Shown in pieces: positions 44,392-57,488 of a stretch of DNA of 64,000 nt. Numbering within the stretch: the first letter of the stretch is position 1; each line of letters opens with the position of its first letter. Made by a program: the position numbers and the translations under genes. Under the pieces are notes generated by a model. It made no database searches and had not been told where the DNA came from. It saw only the letters and a program-made list of their open reading frames with translations. Origin of the DNA: Ixodes scapularis (Eukaryota; Arthropoda; Arachnida; Ixodida; Ixodidae); contig NW_024609857.1 in the NCBI RefSeq assembly GCF_016920785.2, positions 128,767,094-128,831,093 of the forward strand, read 5' to 3'.

Positions 44392-45121
44392 CAGGGGTCT
44401 CAAACACGCGGCCCGCGACTCGCTGGGACGTGGCTGACTGGCAACCTGCTACGGGTCCCTGTTCACGTCTCAAGCGCCAGAAATGGCATATGCCATTGTA
44501 ATCTCATCTCGTCGATTCTTTTTCGCTCGAAAAGCATCTCTGCTATTTTAACGTATTCAGGTAGTTTATACTTATGTGTGTTCATTCTACCTTTGTTTCG
44601 CTTTATTTCTTGCTTCCCAGCTTTTTCTAATGTACAACAATTTTGCTACTAGGCTGCAAGTGCGAGCTATTCGTTGAAGGATGCATTTCGGCTGCACAAA
44701 CTCTCTATCAGCAGGAGCAACTGCCAGAGATAAAGCTACGAGCTTGGGATTCTCTCCTACAAAAACAATCGCCAATCCCGACTGTTTTTTTTTAGACATA
44801 TTGCACTTCGTTAATCCTTGCGTGAATTCAGCAGCGGGAACAACAGTGTAGTTGTTCTCTTGCAACATTCAAAATGCCAGCACGTTGGCGTTGCGGTCTC
44901 ATTTTAGTTCATGTTATCACACCAGGTCAAGGCCCAAAGTAGTCGTATAATCAAATCTAAAGATGTCACTGGCAAAACTGAGTTTGCAAAAAACACAGAG
45001 CCCCCCACGAGGTCCTTTCTCATTCAAATCTTTTAACCCCCCCCGCCCCCGTCTTACGTTGGCTCTTGTTCTTTCCGGCGTGGGCTATTTAGCCCCCACT
45101 AAAATGGGTTTGAGACCACTG
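44392..45121. mobile_element. Non-autonomous hAT element, copy 2
   Basis: Ends CAGGGGTCTCAAAC and GTTTGAGACCACTG are flanked by an exact 8-bp duplication CCCTAAAC (44384-44391, 45122-45129). The 730-bp body aligns with 19402-20174. Confidence 0.92.
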
Positions 45122-48100
45122 CCCTAAACCGTGCTGGTTGTTTCCTGGGGTGCCAAGAATGTCGAAGCCAGCTCTCGGCTTGCTGCACTCAACACCTGGT
45201 TGCGTCTGCTCGCTGGTTGGAGTGGCTCTTTGGTCAGAACTGGCTACACGTCTGCACCTTCGGCCAGGTCCTTGGGAGAACCGATCATGCCGCAGCGACC
45301 TGGAAAGGCTCCCTGGACGAAGCCGGCTACACGCCGGCACTCTCACACTGGAGGGAATCCAGGCTGTGCCGTTTCAAAAGGAAAAATCCTCGCAGCAGTC
45401 GGAAGTGCAGACTTCAAACGCTCCAGTTCCACGCACAACCGTTGCGCAGTCTGCGTCTCGGTGCCGACGACTGTTAAGGGACGCTCGTGGCGCCCTTACC
45501 CGGATGCTTGGCACAGGGAGGTCGTCGAGCTACTTGCGAGGTGTTGGTCGACGAAAGGAACATAGCATCTAATCGTCGTTACTTCGCGAACCTCCCTCTC
45601 GGCATGGCGGTCGATTGTCAGGCTTACAATTTTGGGGCGCTGGGTTTGATTTCCCAACGTTCGGAATTTTGCTCCCCTCTCAATTTATTGCCCGTCGCTT
45701 TCCCACGCATTGGTTTCACGTTGGAGACCAGAAATTTCGGGGGGGCCACCGATGGAAATACTCCCGCATTGAAGGTTGCCTGCTATCCTAAGGCATCTGT
45801 TGATAAAGGTGGTCTGCTTAGGCTGGTTTGCACATACATGTTTGAGCGCGATTTCTTATGATAAGGGAACGCACTGGCGCTGTTTGTCGGGTAACCCTGG
45901 AACGGATCCAACCCGCATATATTTTGTGCATCATACTGTCGGCTTGTCTGAAATAATTGCGATGTTATAAGCGACCATTTCGCCCGCGTTTCCTCCGTCA
46001 CATCTGTTGTGTGCTACAACTGGTCCTGTACATACTGCCCCCGACGTCCCTCGCGGCGCTGTGGAGGCCGCTGCATCTTTTCCAACAGGTCTCGAGCATT
46101 GTGGTGACTGAAACACCGTTTTCGTGCACCGGAGGCTCAATTTTTGCCCCAGTTGTACCTAGGAGCAGCTCTGTGTGCAGTGCTGGATTTGTTGCATGCA
46201 ACATGCGAAGAATGCAGAAGTGCACTTGTAAAGACAAATTTGTGAGATGCGTTGCATACCGAGATTGGCTTTCGAAGAGTCGTTGCAAGTAAATGCAGGA
46301 AAATGACATTTGTACAATTACCTCAAAGAATCGTGCCCCTTTTTAGCAATCTCTGTCAATACTTTTAATTATGTCATAGTATAATACTGTTAAACAGTTA
46401 AATGTGCATCTAAAAACTTAATTTTGCCAGAAAAGACTGGCTTCGACGCCCACTTTTTGCAATCCCGTACTCGTGCCGAACACGCGCAAGATATCCGATT
46501 CAGCAAAAGTTTGGCCCATCACTAGATTGTGTACACATTTTGGAGAAAGTGAGAGAAACTTACCTGCAAAGAGCTGCCTACCATGTTTACCCATTACGGT
46601 AGATGGTGGGACATTTTTTTACAGACGACTGAAAGCAGTGCTTTTTTGGTCGCGCTGCAGAGCTTTGTCCCCCCGCAGCAGGTTCAAAAAAGCGAGCTCT
46701 TTTCACCAAGCTTTCCCCTCCCTCCACTTCAGCAGAGCTAATGCTTGAGAGGAGAAAACCACCAATCGTGGCAACCATAGAGCTTTGTGGGAGGGGCTTG
46801 TTCCAGGGGTTTCCCCAGGAATTAGAATTGGGAGGGAGGGTGGGTGTACATTGAGAATAGAGGAGTCTTTGCAAATTAGAAGGGGGTGTGTAGCGAAATC
46901 ACTAGCTTGTCCCACTTTTCTGAACTTGTCACAGACTGCTGGTAACAAAGAAAGGATGAAGTAGACCGCTGTGCCAACCCCAGAGCACCTCAAAGCCGGC
47001 GATTCCGTCGTTCAGGCATGGGGGGTCCCCGGACAAGTGGAAAAACGTTTCTTTCATGGAAGGAAATGTACATGAGAAGTACCACCGCAGTCAAGTCGCA
47101 CGAGCAGCGCAAATATTCGACCAATGCGCTGAACCCAAGGTCGTACCGTCTCGCTGAAACCGTGAAAGGTGGACCGAAAAAGAACCGAGCTGGCAAGCTC
47201 GGTGTGACGAAGGTAAACCGGGAGATGAAAGGTTTCCTACCAACTCGGTAATGGGAATTATAACATCAACTCGAGCGAAAGGTCTCTTCGAGTTAACCAT
47301 CGGTTTAGAATTTAACAACATACTATGAACGACTTATCATTTTTGCTAGGGCCAATTTATTGCAAATTTTGCTATTTGCAAAAAAATTGCGAAAAATTAA
47401 TTGCGCAAATATGCCGGCTTACGGTAATGAGCACAAAACATATTGCTGTAAATTGTGCAGTTTTGTGCCCGCGAAACATTCCCGTAGTCTGCACTTCGCA
47501 AAATGTTGAGACTGCAAAAACAAAGGTCTTTACGGTAATCCAAATCTCTATGCTTTCCAATAGCTTTTAAGGGTGAGAACGACGGAGGAATGGAATGTTT
47601 TGGGTGACAACGTTTTTGTTGCAATGAATAGTGGCGAGATTTTTCAAATCGTGCTTTTGTACTTGGACAGCGTTAGTGGGGAAAGTCTCAAGGACATTTC
47701 TGTGTAGCCAGGAGCAGCACTCGAACTAGTAACGACTACATTTGTGATGACAATTGTTGTATGGCTTTATTTTTTTTTTCTTCCAAGATGAACACTCCTG
47801 AGCATCGTAAATAAATAAACGTAATGCTGTCAGCACTGTAAATAAATAAATTAACAAACGAAACACCGATCCAGTCGGCGGGACACGGCCAAAAAGACGC
47901 TCGTCCAGAGAGCCGATATGTTTGGAGGAAACAATTGACCATGGATTCAGAAACAAAGCTTGGTCTGCCAGCAAACTTCCAGGAATATCCTCCACAATAT
48001 ACACACACAGCAGTAACACACACGAAAAGAAATGTGCATTTGCAAACTGGGGGCTATAGGCAACAACACATTGCACCTGTCCACCCTAAGGTCCCATTGT

Positions 48101-48234
48101 CCACTCATGCATGGCAAAAAAAGAAAAGTGCAGAAATAGACAAGTCAACGAAATGTACACACAAGGTGCTGTCTTGCAACAAAGTTTAATAGAAATAAAC
48201 ACAAACCTGCAAAAACAAGCATACTACTATTCTA
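45122..48234. other. Unassigned sequence
   Basis: Plus-strand open frames (two overlapping 144-codon frames at 45131-45572; a cysteine-containing one at 45957-46292) have no family I recognise and lack splice or start context. Sequence on either side of the hAT copy reads as one GC-moderate unit. The stretch 47341-47570 is rich in 'gcaaaat/aattgcg' words, perhaps an old repeat. Confidence 0.3.
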
Positions 48235-48403
48235 ATGTTACAAACCAATCGCTTCACACTGACTGAGATATGCTATCTCACTTTCGTGCAGTGCAAATGG
48301 CGGGGAATCGATTCACAGACCCATCAATTGTTCAACATCAACTGGACTGTCTAAAAGTGAGATAGCCTATATAAGACAGTGTGAAGCCATTGGTTCATAA
48401 CAT
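48235..48403. mobile_element. MITE with ~52-bp inverted repeats
   Basis: ATGTTACAAACCAATCGC then TTCACACTG ... GCTATCTCACTTT on the left is repeated inverted on the right (AAAGTGAGATAGC ... CAGTGTGAAGCC ... ATAACAT). Confidence 0.8.
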
Positions 48404-49054
48404 TGGTGTGGCTGTGCATTTGCGTTTGACTTCATGTTACTTTTTTTTTTTTTTCTATTCAATTGAGTTGTAAATTAGTCCTTGGTATTTTTGTTCCTTC
48501 GACCATTTTTGCACTCTTCATTTCGCCAGGTACACCCCCTTGCTACCTGTGGGACGTCGTATTGGTGCCCAGCGTTTGGCGGTTGCACACTCCCTTGCAT
48601 CCTTTCACAAGGTATAGACTAGCAGGAGTTCCCTCCTTTGGGAGACCGTCCTTTGAATGCCAAGCTGATGCACTTCCTGTATGGCTGACATGCAGCAGAC
48701 GCGCAAGCGAGAGGCCATAACGATGGACACAGGTGGATGGCAATGAAGATGACACAAAGACCCGTAAAGCGTAATGCAAACTGAACAAGTAAAAACGAGA
48801 AATCTTTTTTTAACCCTTTGACAATTGTACACGTACAACGGTGATTACACATTTCAAAGTGCCCGCCTAAACGCAAAATTATGCACACCATGGGAGGTGT
48901 TGCTCTTTGTTATGTCTTTGGTGAACTATAAACATAGTATTTGCACATTGTTTCGCATGGTTGGGCTATTGGTATTTCTGAAATCAGATGCTCTGCACGT
49001 GTAATGCTCACTTTGCATACCGATCGCTCCTTACGGTGGTGTCAATGGGAGCAC
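48404..49054. other. Unassigned sequence
   Basis: No gene or repeat recognised on either strand. Confidence 0.3.
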
Positions 49055-49196
49055 TGGCTCTTCTGATGCAGACTTCCAACGCTTTTCGGACTTAAATTTA
49101 GAGGAGAGCTCGTCATCCGATGAAGAAGTTCTGCAAAGTACCTCCGGTCAGGAATTTGAAGTCCCTGGAATGTTGCAGAACCGGATGAAAGAAAGG
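49055..49196 (+). CDS. Acidic serine-rich exon-like segment
   Basis: An open frame reads SSDADFQRFSDLNLEESSSS then DEEVLQSTSGQEFEVPG and ends NRMKERK or NRMKER at a possible GT donor (49197). Its composition resembles the small acidic exons of the Tnp2 gene, but no homology can be shown. It may be a stray transposase exon or chance. Confidence 0.25.
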
Positions 49197-49454
49197 TGAC
49201 AACTTTTCGACTTCAATATTTTCATTTGTTTCTCCTAAACCTAAACAGCTTGCAAACACTGTATGTGCTCCTGCTAGAAAACAAAAAGAACCCTGTGCAT
49301 CGACCCTTTTTTCTATACATACCTGTGCAAACAAAACCAGACCACTGGGAAACATCTTTCGGGAATCAATAATAATACCTAGTTAAGTTGTGTGTATGTT
49401 TTACAGCCTGAAGTAACGGGCGACTTGTTTCACTGTTAATGAGAAATTTAGCCA

Positions 49455-49680
49455 GTACAGTACAACCGCTGGCCTGGGGTCTTTAACGTGCACCACGCAG
49501 TAGTGGTATGCGACCGCATGCCGGTACGATATGCTCGTCCAGATCGAAACGTGCAGCGGTGGGGATTGAACCCAGGATCCCTGGGTTCTAGAACATGAGC
49601 TTTCACTCCACGCGCACCGAGCTGGTGAGCGCTAGCGCACTCGGCCACCGATCCCCCATCTTTCGGGGGGAAAAAAGAAA
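49455..49680 (-). repeat. tRNA-derived SINE (Ruka-like)
   Basis: The minus strand has A-box-like GGTGGCCGAGTGCGCTAGCG and B-box-like GGGTTCAATCCCCACC, followed by a body ending GTGCACGTTAAAGACCCCAGG, the hallmark of tick SINEs. Confidence 0.72.
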
Positions 49681-49769
49681 AGAATAGATTGTCAAAGGGT
49701 TAATAAAGCAAACACAAATCTCCAAACACAAGTTAGGTGACTGGTGCGCGACTGAAAAAATCTGCCTAG

Positions 49770-49835
49770 TCCTGGTATCGAACCAGGGACCTCTCCACTT
49801 CCAGTGGACTGCTACACAACACCCGTCTTTGCATC
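49770..49835 (-). repeat. tRNA-like fragment
   Basis: On the minus strand GGTCCCTGGTTCGATACCAGGAC forms a convincing T-arm/B box and CCACTGGAAGTGG an anticodon-like hairpin. The 5' half is poor, so this is a pseudo-tRNA or SINE head. Confidence 0.4.
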
Positions 49836-49862
49836 TTTGCAGTTCCAGCTTCGGCTTGCTTT

Positions 49863-50165
49863 TCAAGAGGCAATAACGTAACTCATTGAAACAGTAGCCA
49901 ACACTCGGTGGCGTAGTTTTCTAGCGACGTTTTTCATTGTTTTGGCACGTTGATGTGGCAACTTCCAGCAACTTTCGCGAAACGATTTGTCCGCGGTCAA
50001 ACATTCGTAAACAAATTCGTCGCATGAATCCACCGTGGACGAGAAGCGAGCAGCTCTCAAGTCCAGCAAAATATTGCGCAGACTTTCCCGGCGCACGTCC
50101 ACCACCCGTAAAAGATCTGTCCCCGAGACATCGAGGAGAACGCGCTCAACTTTCCAAACTTTCAA
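49863..50165 (-). CDS. Unrecognised 100-codon open frame
   Basis: It reads WKVERVLLDVSGTDLLRVVD..., ending SMSYVIAS at a stop. Coding-like composition and CpG richness make a real exon possible. The methionine is preceded by in-frame FKL, so it may extend upstream as an exon. No family recognised. Confidence 0.25.
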   Translation of the reverse strand: MKVWKVERVLLDVSGTDLLRVVDVRRESLRNILLDLRAARFSSTVDSCDEFVYECLTADKSFRESCWKLPHQRAKTMKNVARKLRHRVLATVSMSYVIAS

Positions 50166-50368
50166 TTTAAAAAAAGCTTAAAAAAAGGAAAAAAAAAAAA
50201 TGTTTATCTCTTGGCCATTTAAACCTTCCGTAACTTTCACGCCTCTAGAGCAGACGAGCCGGAAGCGGGACGAAATGGCGCGCCAGAGTCGGGCAGCTGG
50301 GCAAAGTCTCGGCCGACGCGCATCCACGAGATTCACAACACTCGACGGGCAGCTTGGGGCTGGTGCCA

Positions 50369-50494
50369 TCAGCTGGCGGCCATGGGTGCCATCATGATGT
50401 CCGTCGCGGGAGTCCCCCAGAGCCGGCCGGAGGGCTGACACCAGCGCACCGCCGCCAGGCCCAGCAGCAGCAGGGCGCACGCCAGCCCCAGCAC
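50369..50494 (-). CDS. Possible last exon of a multi-pass membrane protein
   Basis: After an acceptor-like CCCACCCAG at 50503-50495 the minus strand reads VLGLACALLLLGLAAVRWCQ, one hydrophobic segment, then an hydrophilic tail ending MMAPMAAS and a stop. It is grouped with 53988-54168 and 58683-58915 only because all three are GC-rich hydrophobic frames on the same strand. Confidence 0.35.
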   Translation of the reverse strand: MLGLACALLLLGLAAVRWCQPSGRLWGTPATDIMMAPMAAS

Positions 50495-50699
50495 CTGGGT
50501 GGGATACGTACCCGTGGTGCAGACCGGCGCGCGGAAATGCAATGTCAGTCGAGAAAATGAAACCGCGATTTTCGGCTTAGGTGTATGTGCAGTGCGTCGC
50601 ACGGAGCTGGAACTCTGTTCAAATGAGTCGCCACGGTCTCCGAGGGAACAAGAACGGCGTCCCTTCCAGTTGCCTGGCCTCCGGCACACGCTTGTTGCC

Positions 50700-51940
50700 T
50701 TTTGTCCTGCCTTGGCTCATATTGGAGACAGGATAACTGAAAGTTCTCCCTGTCGGTGACTGGCGGCGGTCGTGGAACGTGAAAGGAGAATGTGTCTTTG
50801 CCCGTATCGAAAAATGAAACAAAGAGACTAGATTTTGTTTTCTGCGAGCCGAAGTCCGTTGGCGGTCGTCGGTGGCATCCACGACGGCTGTGGGAATTAA
50901 CCACGTCGCACCTCCTTCCTCAGGGATGTGACGACACCATTCCACCCAAATTGGGCAACCGTGCTACAGCTATTGCTCTCGTTTCTTAAAAGTACAACTT
51001 CTTTTATTTATTTTTTTACATTGAAAAAAAGGATTTCTGAATATAGCAAGAAGATATAAAAGTCCCCTCGATTAAGTATAGCTAGGCATCTCTACAGGTA
51101 TAATTTTACATAAAATCCATTGTTTACTTGCCACCACAATGTAGGCATTGGACTTCTTGAGGCTACAGTTCATAAGTATCAGTAAGATTAAAATTAACTG
51201 AGCCTACAAGTGGACAAGTACAAGCTGGAAATAACAAAATTGTGGATTGCTGGGCTACCTGGTTGATTGACGCAACGAAAAAAAAACACATAAAAAAGAC
51301 GAGACAGAGTTGGAGAAACACACGCACGCAGGACAAGTGCCTGTCCCGTATCTGTCTGTTTCTCTGACTTCGCCCATCCTTTTGGTGCTTTTTTTTTTTT
51401 TCGTTATGCTACGTACCACCTTCACGAGTCAGCTGGATTTCAGTTCGAGCATGGTGCAACAAAAGTGAAAGGCTCGAAGAAAGCCGCAGCACTATTCGGT
51501 TAGAAAATCTTCGGCCGAAACTGCTATTCACTTCGGATCTACTTTGAACTCAAAATCCACTATTGGCGCGTGCCTAGCCTGTAGGATTTATTTTGTTGAA
51601 AAAATAATCTTGTCAGCAAAAGGTAAACAAGATTTTTCTTTTAGCTGACAAGTTTTTTTTTTCTTTAAGTAAATTTCACAGGTACCTACAATGCCATTTC
51701 TGGATTAAACAAATAGTAATGGGCCTTGGTAGACATTGGCTCAAAGAAAAATATCATTTTTCCTGTTTTACCATTTGATCCATAGGTAACACCATGTTCT
51801 AAAACCTTTGCATTCCATCACCGCCGTTAGCACCACAATCTCAGAAAGTTTGACATTTCTGCACTGCAGTTTATTTATGCGCGCCGAAAAACAGGGTTCC
51901 ATTCTCTTAATCGGACTCTGCACATCACCTCAGTTATGGA
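50700..51940. other. Unassigned sequence with one foldback
   Basis: No gene recognised. A foldback lies at about 51275-51405 (CAGGACAAGTGCCTGTCC core with AAAAAAAAC and GTTTTTT outer arms). Confidence 0.35.
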
Positions 51941-52681
51941 TAGGGTGACCAGACATCCTGTTTTGGGCGGGACAGTCCCGTTTTAGAAGTTCATTCACAT
52001 CGCCCCGTTGTTTTGGCTCGAACAAGCCTCATGTTTGTTTCATTTTTGCGGAAATGAGCAGTTGAGAAATTAGCACTAAGGGAATGTAAGAAAACCGAAA
52101 GAATGTTTATTCCCTAGAGACATCATTTTATAAAAATAAACATACTATGAAAATGTTAGTTCCCATACAGCACAATTTAAAGATTTATCCCTCATTATAT
52201 CTGCCAATAAGTCTGCCAGATTTTTCTTGTAGCACTACTGAATTTGATGTGTTAGTTTGGCAACAATGAAACAGTGACGAGAATCACTTGCCTGATTACA
52301 GAACAATATGCACTTCTACGCTCAAATAAATATACTCGTTCTCACCTAAAAAAAAAGGAATTCTGGCACGCTGTTTATATGCCACACAAAGCAGTTCTTA
52401 CGAGATTTGATTGTGGAAGAAGGAAGCAATGCTTTTGGAATTTTAAAGATTTATGTCTCGATGAGATAACATATATCTAATCTAAAACGCACCAACATAT
52501 ATCTTAATACTTTTGCACAAAGGGGGAAATTAGTAATGCTCCACGAGGAGCAGGACTTTTTTTTCTACGGTTCTTGAGATGAAAAAGGGTATGGTAACAC
52601 AATGCATTTTTGTGGCACCCCTCCCCTCCCTTTACAAACTCGAGTGTCCCGTTTTCTACTTCGAGGATTGTGGCCACCCTT
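51941..52681. mobile_element. Non-autonomous hAT-like element
   Basis: Left TAGGGTGACCAGACATCC and right TGTGGCCACCCTT ends are imperfect inverted repeats, flanked by GTTATGGA (51933-51940) and GTTATGGG (52682-52689), an 8-bp duplication with one change. No transposase. Confidence 0.75.
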
Positions 52682-52689
52682 GTTATGGG

Positions 52690-53987
52690 ACTTTCCATAC
52701 AGGCTGCACAAGGGACGAATAGTGTGCCTGAAGGTACTCGTTTGAGGTAGTAGACGACCCATGAAGTACCGATCAAGCACCCACTCAAAGTTTAGAGATA
52801 ATTGCAAGAAAGTGGAGGGTTAGGCACTTGTTAGGCCACAAATTTTATCTATATTTGTAGTGCGAATATTTTTTCTGATGTTACAACATTTAGGGATGGG
52901 CGCTTAATGTGGAATGGGCGGATGCTCGGTATATTACGGTAAGTGGAAACGTTCAGTGCCCGTCATTACTGTGACCAAGTAAAACGCGGAAAGCACCCAT
53001 GTCCTCTTCGCACTAACAATTCATGTTGCGCAATGTTTGTGGGCACACATCTTTTCATTTCCATTCCATCGCTGAGTACTCGGATAGCGACTGAGGAAGA
53101 GGAGAAGACGGGAGTGCACAGGCGAGGACGGAGCACCAAGCTTTAGTTTGAACGATTAGTGGGTACACACACAAAGCTGGCTGCCTTTGTCTCTATTCTG
53201 TTCTAATGCCACATCAGAGCTCGGTGCTCTGATGCCCTTGCAAGCTTTCATCTCCTCCTTTCCTTCAGTTGCTATCTGTAAAGTCTGTCGCAAGTTAAAA
53301 AAAACAGGACAAGCCTCTCCCACAAAGCTATAGAGACAGTTTTCGTCCGTATTCGCTCGATTAATGGCCACACTTCTTACGAACAAGGCCCTTGCGTCTA
53401 CTTTCCTGCAAAACACGCACACAGTCAATCGTTACGCTCTGCATAAAAAAAACGCAGCAAATAACGAGGTCGAGATGATGATTCTCTGTAAGAATGCGAT
53501 CCGAGCAGATAGCATTTTTGAGCGAAGACGTCATCTCCATCCCGTAAATCGCTGCCATATTTCTGCCGATTGCGGCGATTCGCTGTTCCCATGCTCCATG
53601 GGAAAGCAAACGCACGGGCTTTGTTCATAAACACCACGGCTATTACTCGAGCAAATACGGTAGTTGGGTTGGGTGACCAAAAATAAATTCTATAAGCAAT
53701 AGTACAATTTAAAAATATAGAGCCGGAAAAAAACACAAGTAGTGGCACGAATCCCTCTAAATTAGCGCTCTCCAATCGGCGAATAAAGCGGTTTTGTATT
53801 CTGCCCCAATCCAGCCATGTAAAAATTCAATGTTGCGGCCGGCACGAAAAAAACGCTCTATAGTCTTTCCACTTTAGCGGACCGAACACTAAACAGGTGA
53901 GTGGAGAGGAGGAAACCAGCGATCGCAGTGAACAAATATGGAAGGGGCTTGTTCTGCATTTTCTTAACGTGCAACAGACTACAAGAA
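52690..53987. other. Unassigned sequence
   Basis: Short open frames on both strands are unrecognised and mutually overlapping; no repeat boundary was seen. Confidence 0.3.
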
Positions 53988-54168
53988 CGTTCCAAACCAT
54001 CCCCTTCACCAGAGCCAAAGCAAGAGGCATAGTCACCCCGGCCACAGCGAACAGGCTGCCGCTCCGCTCTGCCACCAGGGGGCTCTGGCTGTACATGTGC
54101 CCACTGTGCAGCAGCAGCGACGATGACACCACGTGCAGCAGGCCGCATGCACCGCACGAAACTGTGTC
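53988..54168 (-). CDS. Possible internal exon of a multi-pass membrane protein
   Basis: After an acceptor-like GCTTCCAG the minus strand reads DTVSCGACGLLHVVSSSLLL, HSGHMYSQSPLVAERSGSLF, then AVAGVTMPLALALVKGMVW. Two hydrophobic segments and higher GC than its surroundings suggest a real exon. An ABCC-type TMD0 is one possibility, not demonstrable. Confidence 0.35.
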
Positions 54169-54255
54169 CTGGAAGCCCGCACACACCCTTTCCCTTAGCC
54201 CTCCTGCGTGTTATTCATTCATTCAATCATTTCTTTTATTTCGCTCTATTATTTA

Positions 54256-54781
54256 AAGAGAAATTGAAGCGGTTTTTTGTTTGAGAAAAAACACTTGAAC
54301 CATTTTCATTTGGCTTCCAAAATCACGAATATCGAAATTATTTTTCAATTTTGGTACACGGAGGCTGCAGCAAATGTTTTTTAAAGTACCGTTGAAGCCC
54401 CTTCTTCCCGGAGTGTGACGTCATATACAGAGTTTTCGGAACCCTCGCTCTCGCGCGTCTTCAGCGCCTATCAAAGCTATGTACTAAGCGCACTCTTGCC
54501 GTTTTCAAAAGGCCAGAAAAAGACACCACAACTGATGTCAGAGTGCGGGGGAACTATATACCTGGCAAGCTTGCAATTGTACGCACTGTCCAGACGAGCG
54601 ACATGCGCTTGGCAGCCGAGAGATCTTCGCGTGACGTAACGACTCGTTGGAGGGTTTTCGTGTTTTCTCGCATTTAGTTACATCTTCGAGAAAAACGAAA
54701 GTGATATTCAGATACACGGGATGAGAGCACTCTAGAGTTCACCTCTAACTCGTTTCTTTCAAGAACCTCTTTAGCTTCCCT
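54256..54781. mobile_element. TTAA-flanked MITE, second family
   Basis: AGAGAAATTGAAGCGGTTTT at the left and AAGAACCTCTTTAGCTTCCCT at the right (complement AGGGAAGCTAAAGAGGTTCT) are inverted repeats between TTAA copies at 54252-54255 and 54782-54785. The sequence differs from the AGGGCCCCTGAA family. Confidence 0.78.
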
Positions 54782-54785
54782 TTAA

Positions 54786-57488
54786 TTTCGCTATAGGAAT
54801 CAGAATGATGGATAAGAGAAGGCATCCATAAGTACACGAGTAGAACCATTGAGGGAAGAAAGCGTGATTACATAATTTAAAAGAGAACTTCATACTCGAA
54901 TTATTTGTGGGAGGAATGAACAGTTGGAAACATTGCATTTAAATCTGTATTGTTTAGTCAATCTTGTGTTGTTCAACCTTGACGATTCGGTAAATGAAAA
55001 GGCGACATATTTTTCCATGCTTATCAATAAATTTCCCACGAAGGAAGGAATTATGACTCTTATTTCCTTATGAAATCGATGAAAGGGGGGATCCAGGAAA
55101 AAAAAGAGCTTAATCACTGCCTTAAAGGGGTCGTGGAACGTTTTCCCAGAATTCTGAGCTATACGTCTATTTGGAATCTTTGTTCTTTGTTATATAACCC
55201 ATGTTTGTTAGTATGAATGTCCGAATTCATATAATAGAGTAAAAAAGATAATTTCTGCTTCCCAGGCAGCTTCCCCCTCAATTCTCGCAAACATGTCACG
55301 GTAGGTAACCAATGGGAAATTTTGGTTGTCTGCACAAGATGGTGACGTAGACTGAACTTGATGGGCGAGGCCAAAGTGTCAGATAGCACTCCAACAGCGG
55401 TGCCATAATTACATCATGCACGTGAGTCCACGGATGACATCTGATTTCCGATATTATGCTCGGATAATTGCAAGATGGCCGACCTCATCGATCTCCAGCG
55501 CCGCCCATCACAGCGCAGTCGGCTTTTAGGTTTTGAGCGGTACGCCAACATTATGTTTGTGCTATCATATGTCGAGGTACAGAGAAGAATACAAGGAAAC
55601 TACAATTCACAACTTTGACTGGTCGAGCCGCATCCCCATACGATCATCAAATGATGAGCCGCAAAAACGTTCTTGCTTTGACCAGAAAATTGCTGATCTA
55701 CTTGCAAAGAAAGGATAAGAAGGTTGGAAATACAAGCGAAATGAATCGTCTTTGCGTACTTCAGGAGTGGCAGGTCAAGTTACTGCTCAAAAAAATGGTA
55801 GTAAAGGAAAATTAATGGAAAACTCACGAACCTAATGCTGGCATTGCGAGAACTACAGCATCCTAGGACTACACCTGTAAATAAGCAGCGCTGCCAGTCG
55901 AGAGGTTACGTGCGTGTGGCTCTCCTTGCTATTGACTGCGAATTTCTGGGTTTGATTCCTCCTGGGATTATATTTTTTTAATTACTTCATTTCACGCTGT
56001 ATTATAATTCAAGTTCATAATCAGGTTCCGCAACCTTGTCCCTCAACGAATGAGAGCCGCAGTGGAACGAGCAGCTAGGTTACGATGGTTACCAAACAAC
56101 AGAAGACCCGGACACGTTTGAAGCCGAGACTGTGGTGCAGAAGTGTACAACTATCCATAGAAGAACGTCAATATATAACTCAATGTTTTTGCCACTCCCA
56201 ATTTATTATTTGAAGATCAAACAAAGCTGAATATCTGCTCAACCTTTTTACATAGCTACTGCGGCGTTTTGCTGCTCACGCTGCCGAAGGGTGTATAGCC
56301 ATAACCAAAAATGGCACGTGATTGATTAACTTGTATCCTTTAAAAAATCTCACTGAACTCGTTAATGTTTTTCCCAAGCTCCCGTTCACTGCTCCTGCTA
56401 ATTTAGTTCTAATTTACTCCCACCTACATAAAAGTGATAATTAAACGAGTTGGGATAAAAAATAAACCTAAAGGAGTGTTCATATAAATATTCTCGCAAT
56501 ATTGAAGTACCTTTGCTAAGTCTCGAACTGGAAAAGGTTACCGCCAGGATATTGCAGTCTATCATATTAAATACAAGCCCAAGTTTTTTTGCAGAAATTC
56601 TCACCTCTCGCTCTGCCTTGTTACGCTGGTGCGCTGCGGCAAAGCAAGACATGCAAAATCGCGATGACTACTCCGCAGTTGTCACTGCACTGCAGTACAT
56701 CAGTGAGCAAAAAGAAGCACACGGAACAAAACAAGCTAACCCACCGGAACAGACCACGAACATGAGAATTATTAGGAAACTTCAGAGTTTGTCATTGTTT
56801 GGTACGAAATTGAAAGAAATAGTAAGTCATATGAGGCAATAACTGGAAGTTTCGAAAACTCGCACAAGCCTATCATAACAGTCCAGCCGGGTGGTGAGGC
56901 CCGAGTTATTATATTTTCTGTATCATTAAAGTAAAATCTGGCGCAATGAAGATGCAAATTCCTCCAATTTGGTAAAATGTAGCAGGGTAAGCACTTTGGC
57001 GCAGGAATCACATCACTGGAGGTAGTTTTGCGGGTTTCATTTTTTCCCGCAAGTTTTCTGTTTTCTGGTGTCAATTTTTGGTGTTTGACAGGATATTGGA
57101 GTTTATTCATGCTGATGAAAACACAACACGAGCGTGAAACCCCCCCTTCTTCAGGGAACATGTGCGCCACCAACACTTGGGAAACGTCTTGGCACCAGTA
57201 AGAGGAGGAAACAGGACAAAAAAGAAGCAACCTTGCGGACCGTTCGGTGAAGGCCGTGTTTCGGGTGAACACAGTATAAAACGATACATACAGATTTCTT
57301 CCCGTGAAGGTTCGGACTTTTTTTATCCAGGGGCAGCCCCGATTCCACGCCTTTCAATTTTTTCCCCGATTTCGATAAAACCGGATTAGGGGTTACTTTT
57401 CAAGGTTCTTCGGTATAACGCCGAAAACACGGTATCCTAATTATAACGAAGGCTATGAAACTTTAGGTGCCCGACAGACGCCGCTCGT
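54786..57488. other. Unassigned sequence
   Basis: TTAAAGGGGTCGTGGAACG at 55123 looks like one end of another TTAA MITE. Frames at 56513-56842 and 56772-57272 are unrecognised. Confidence 0.3.

Noticed and set aside
45131..45572. Paired 144-codon proteins
   Set aside because: Overlapping frames in GC-moderate sequence with no recognisable domain; chance open frames.
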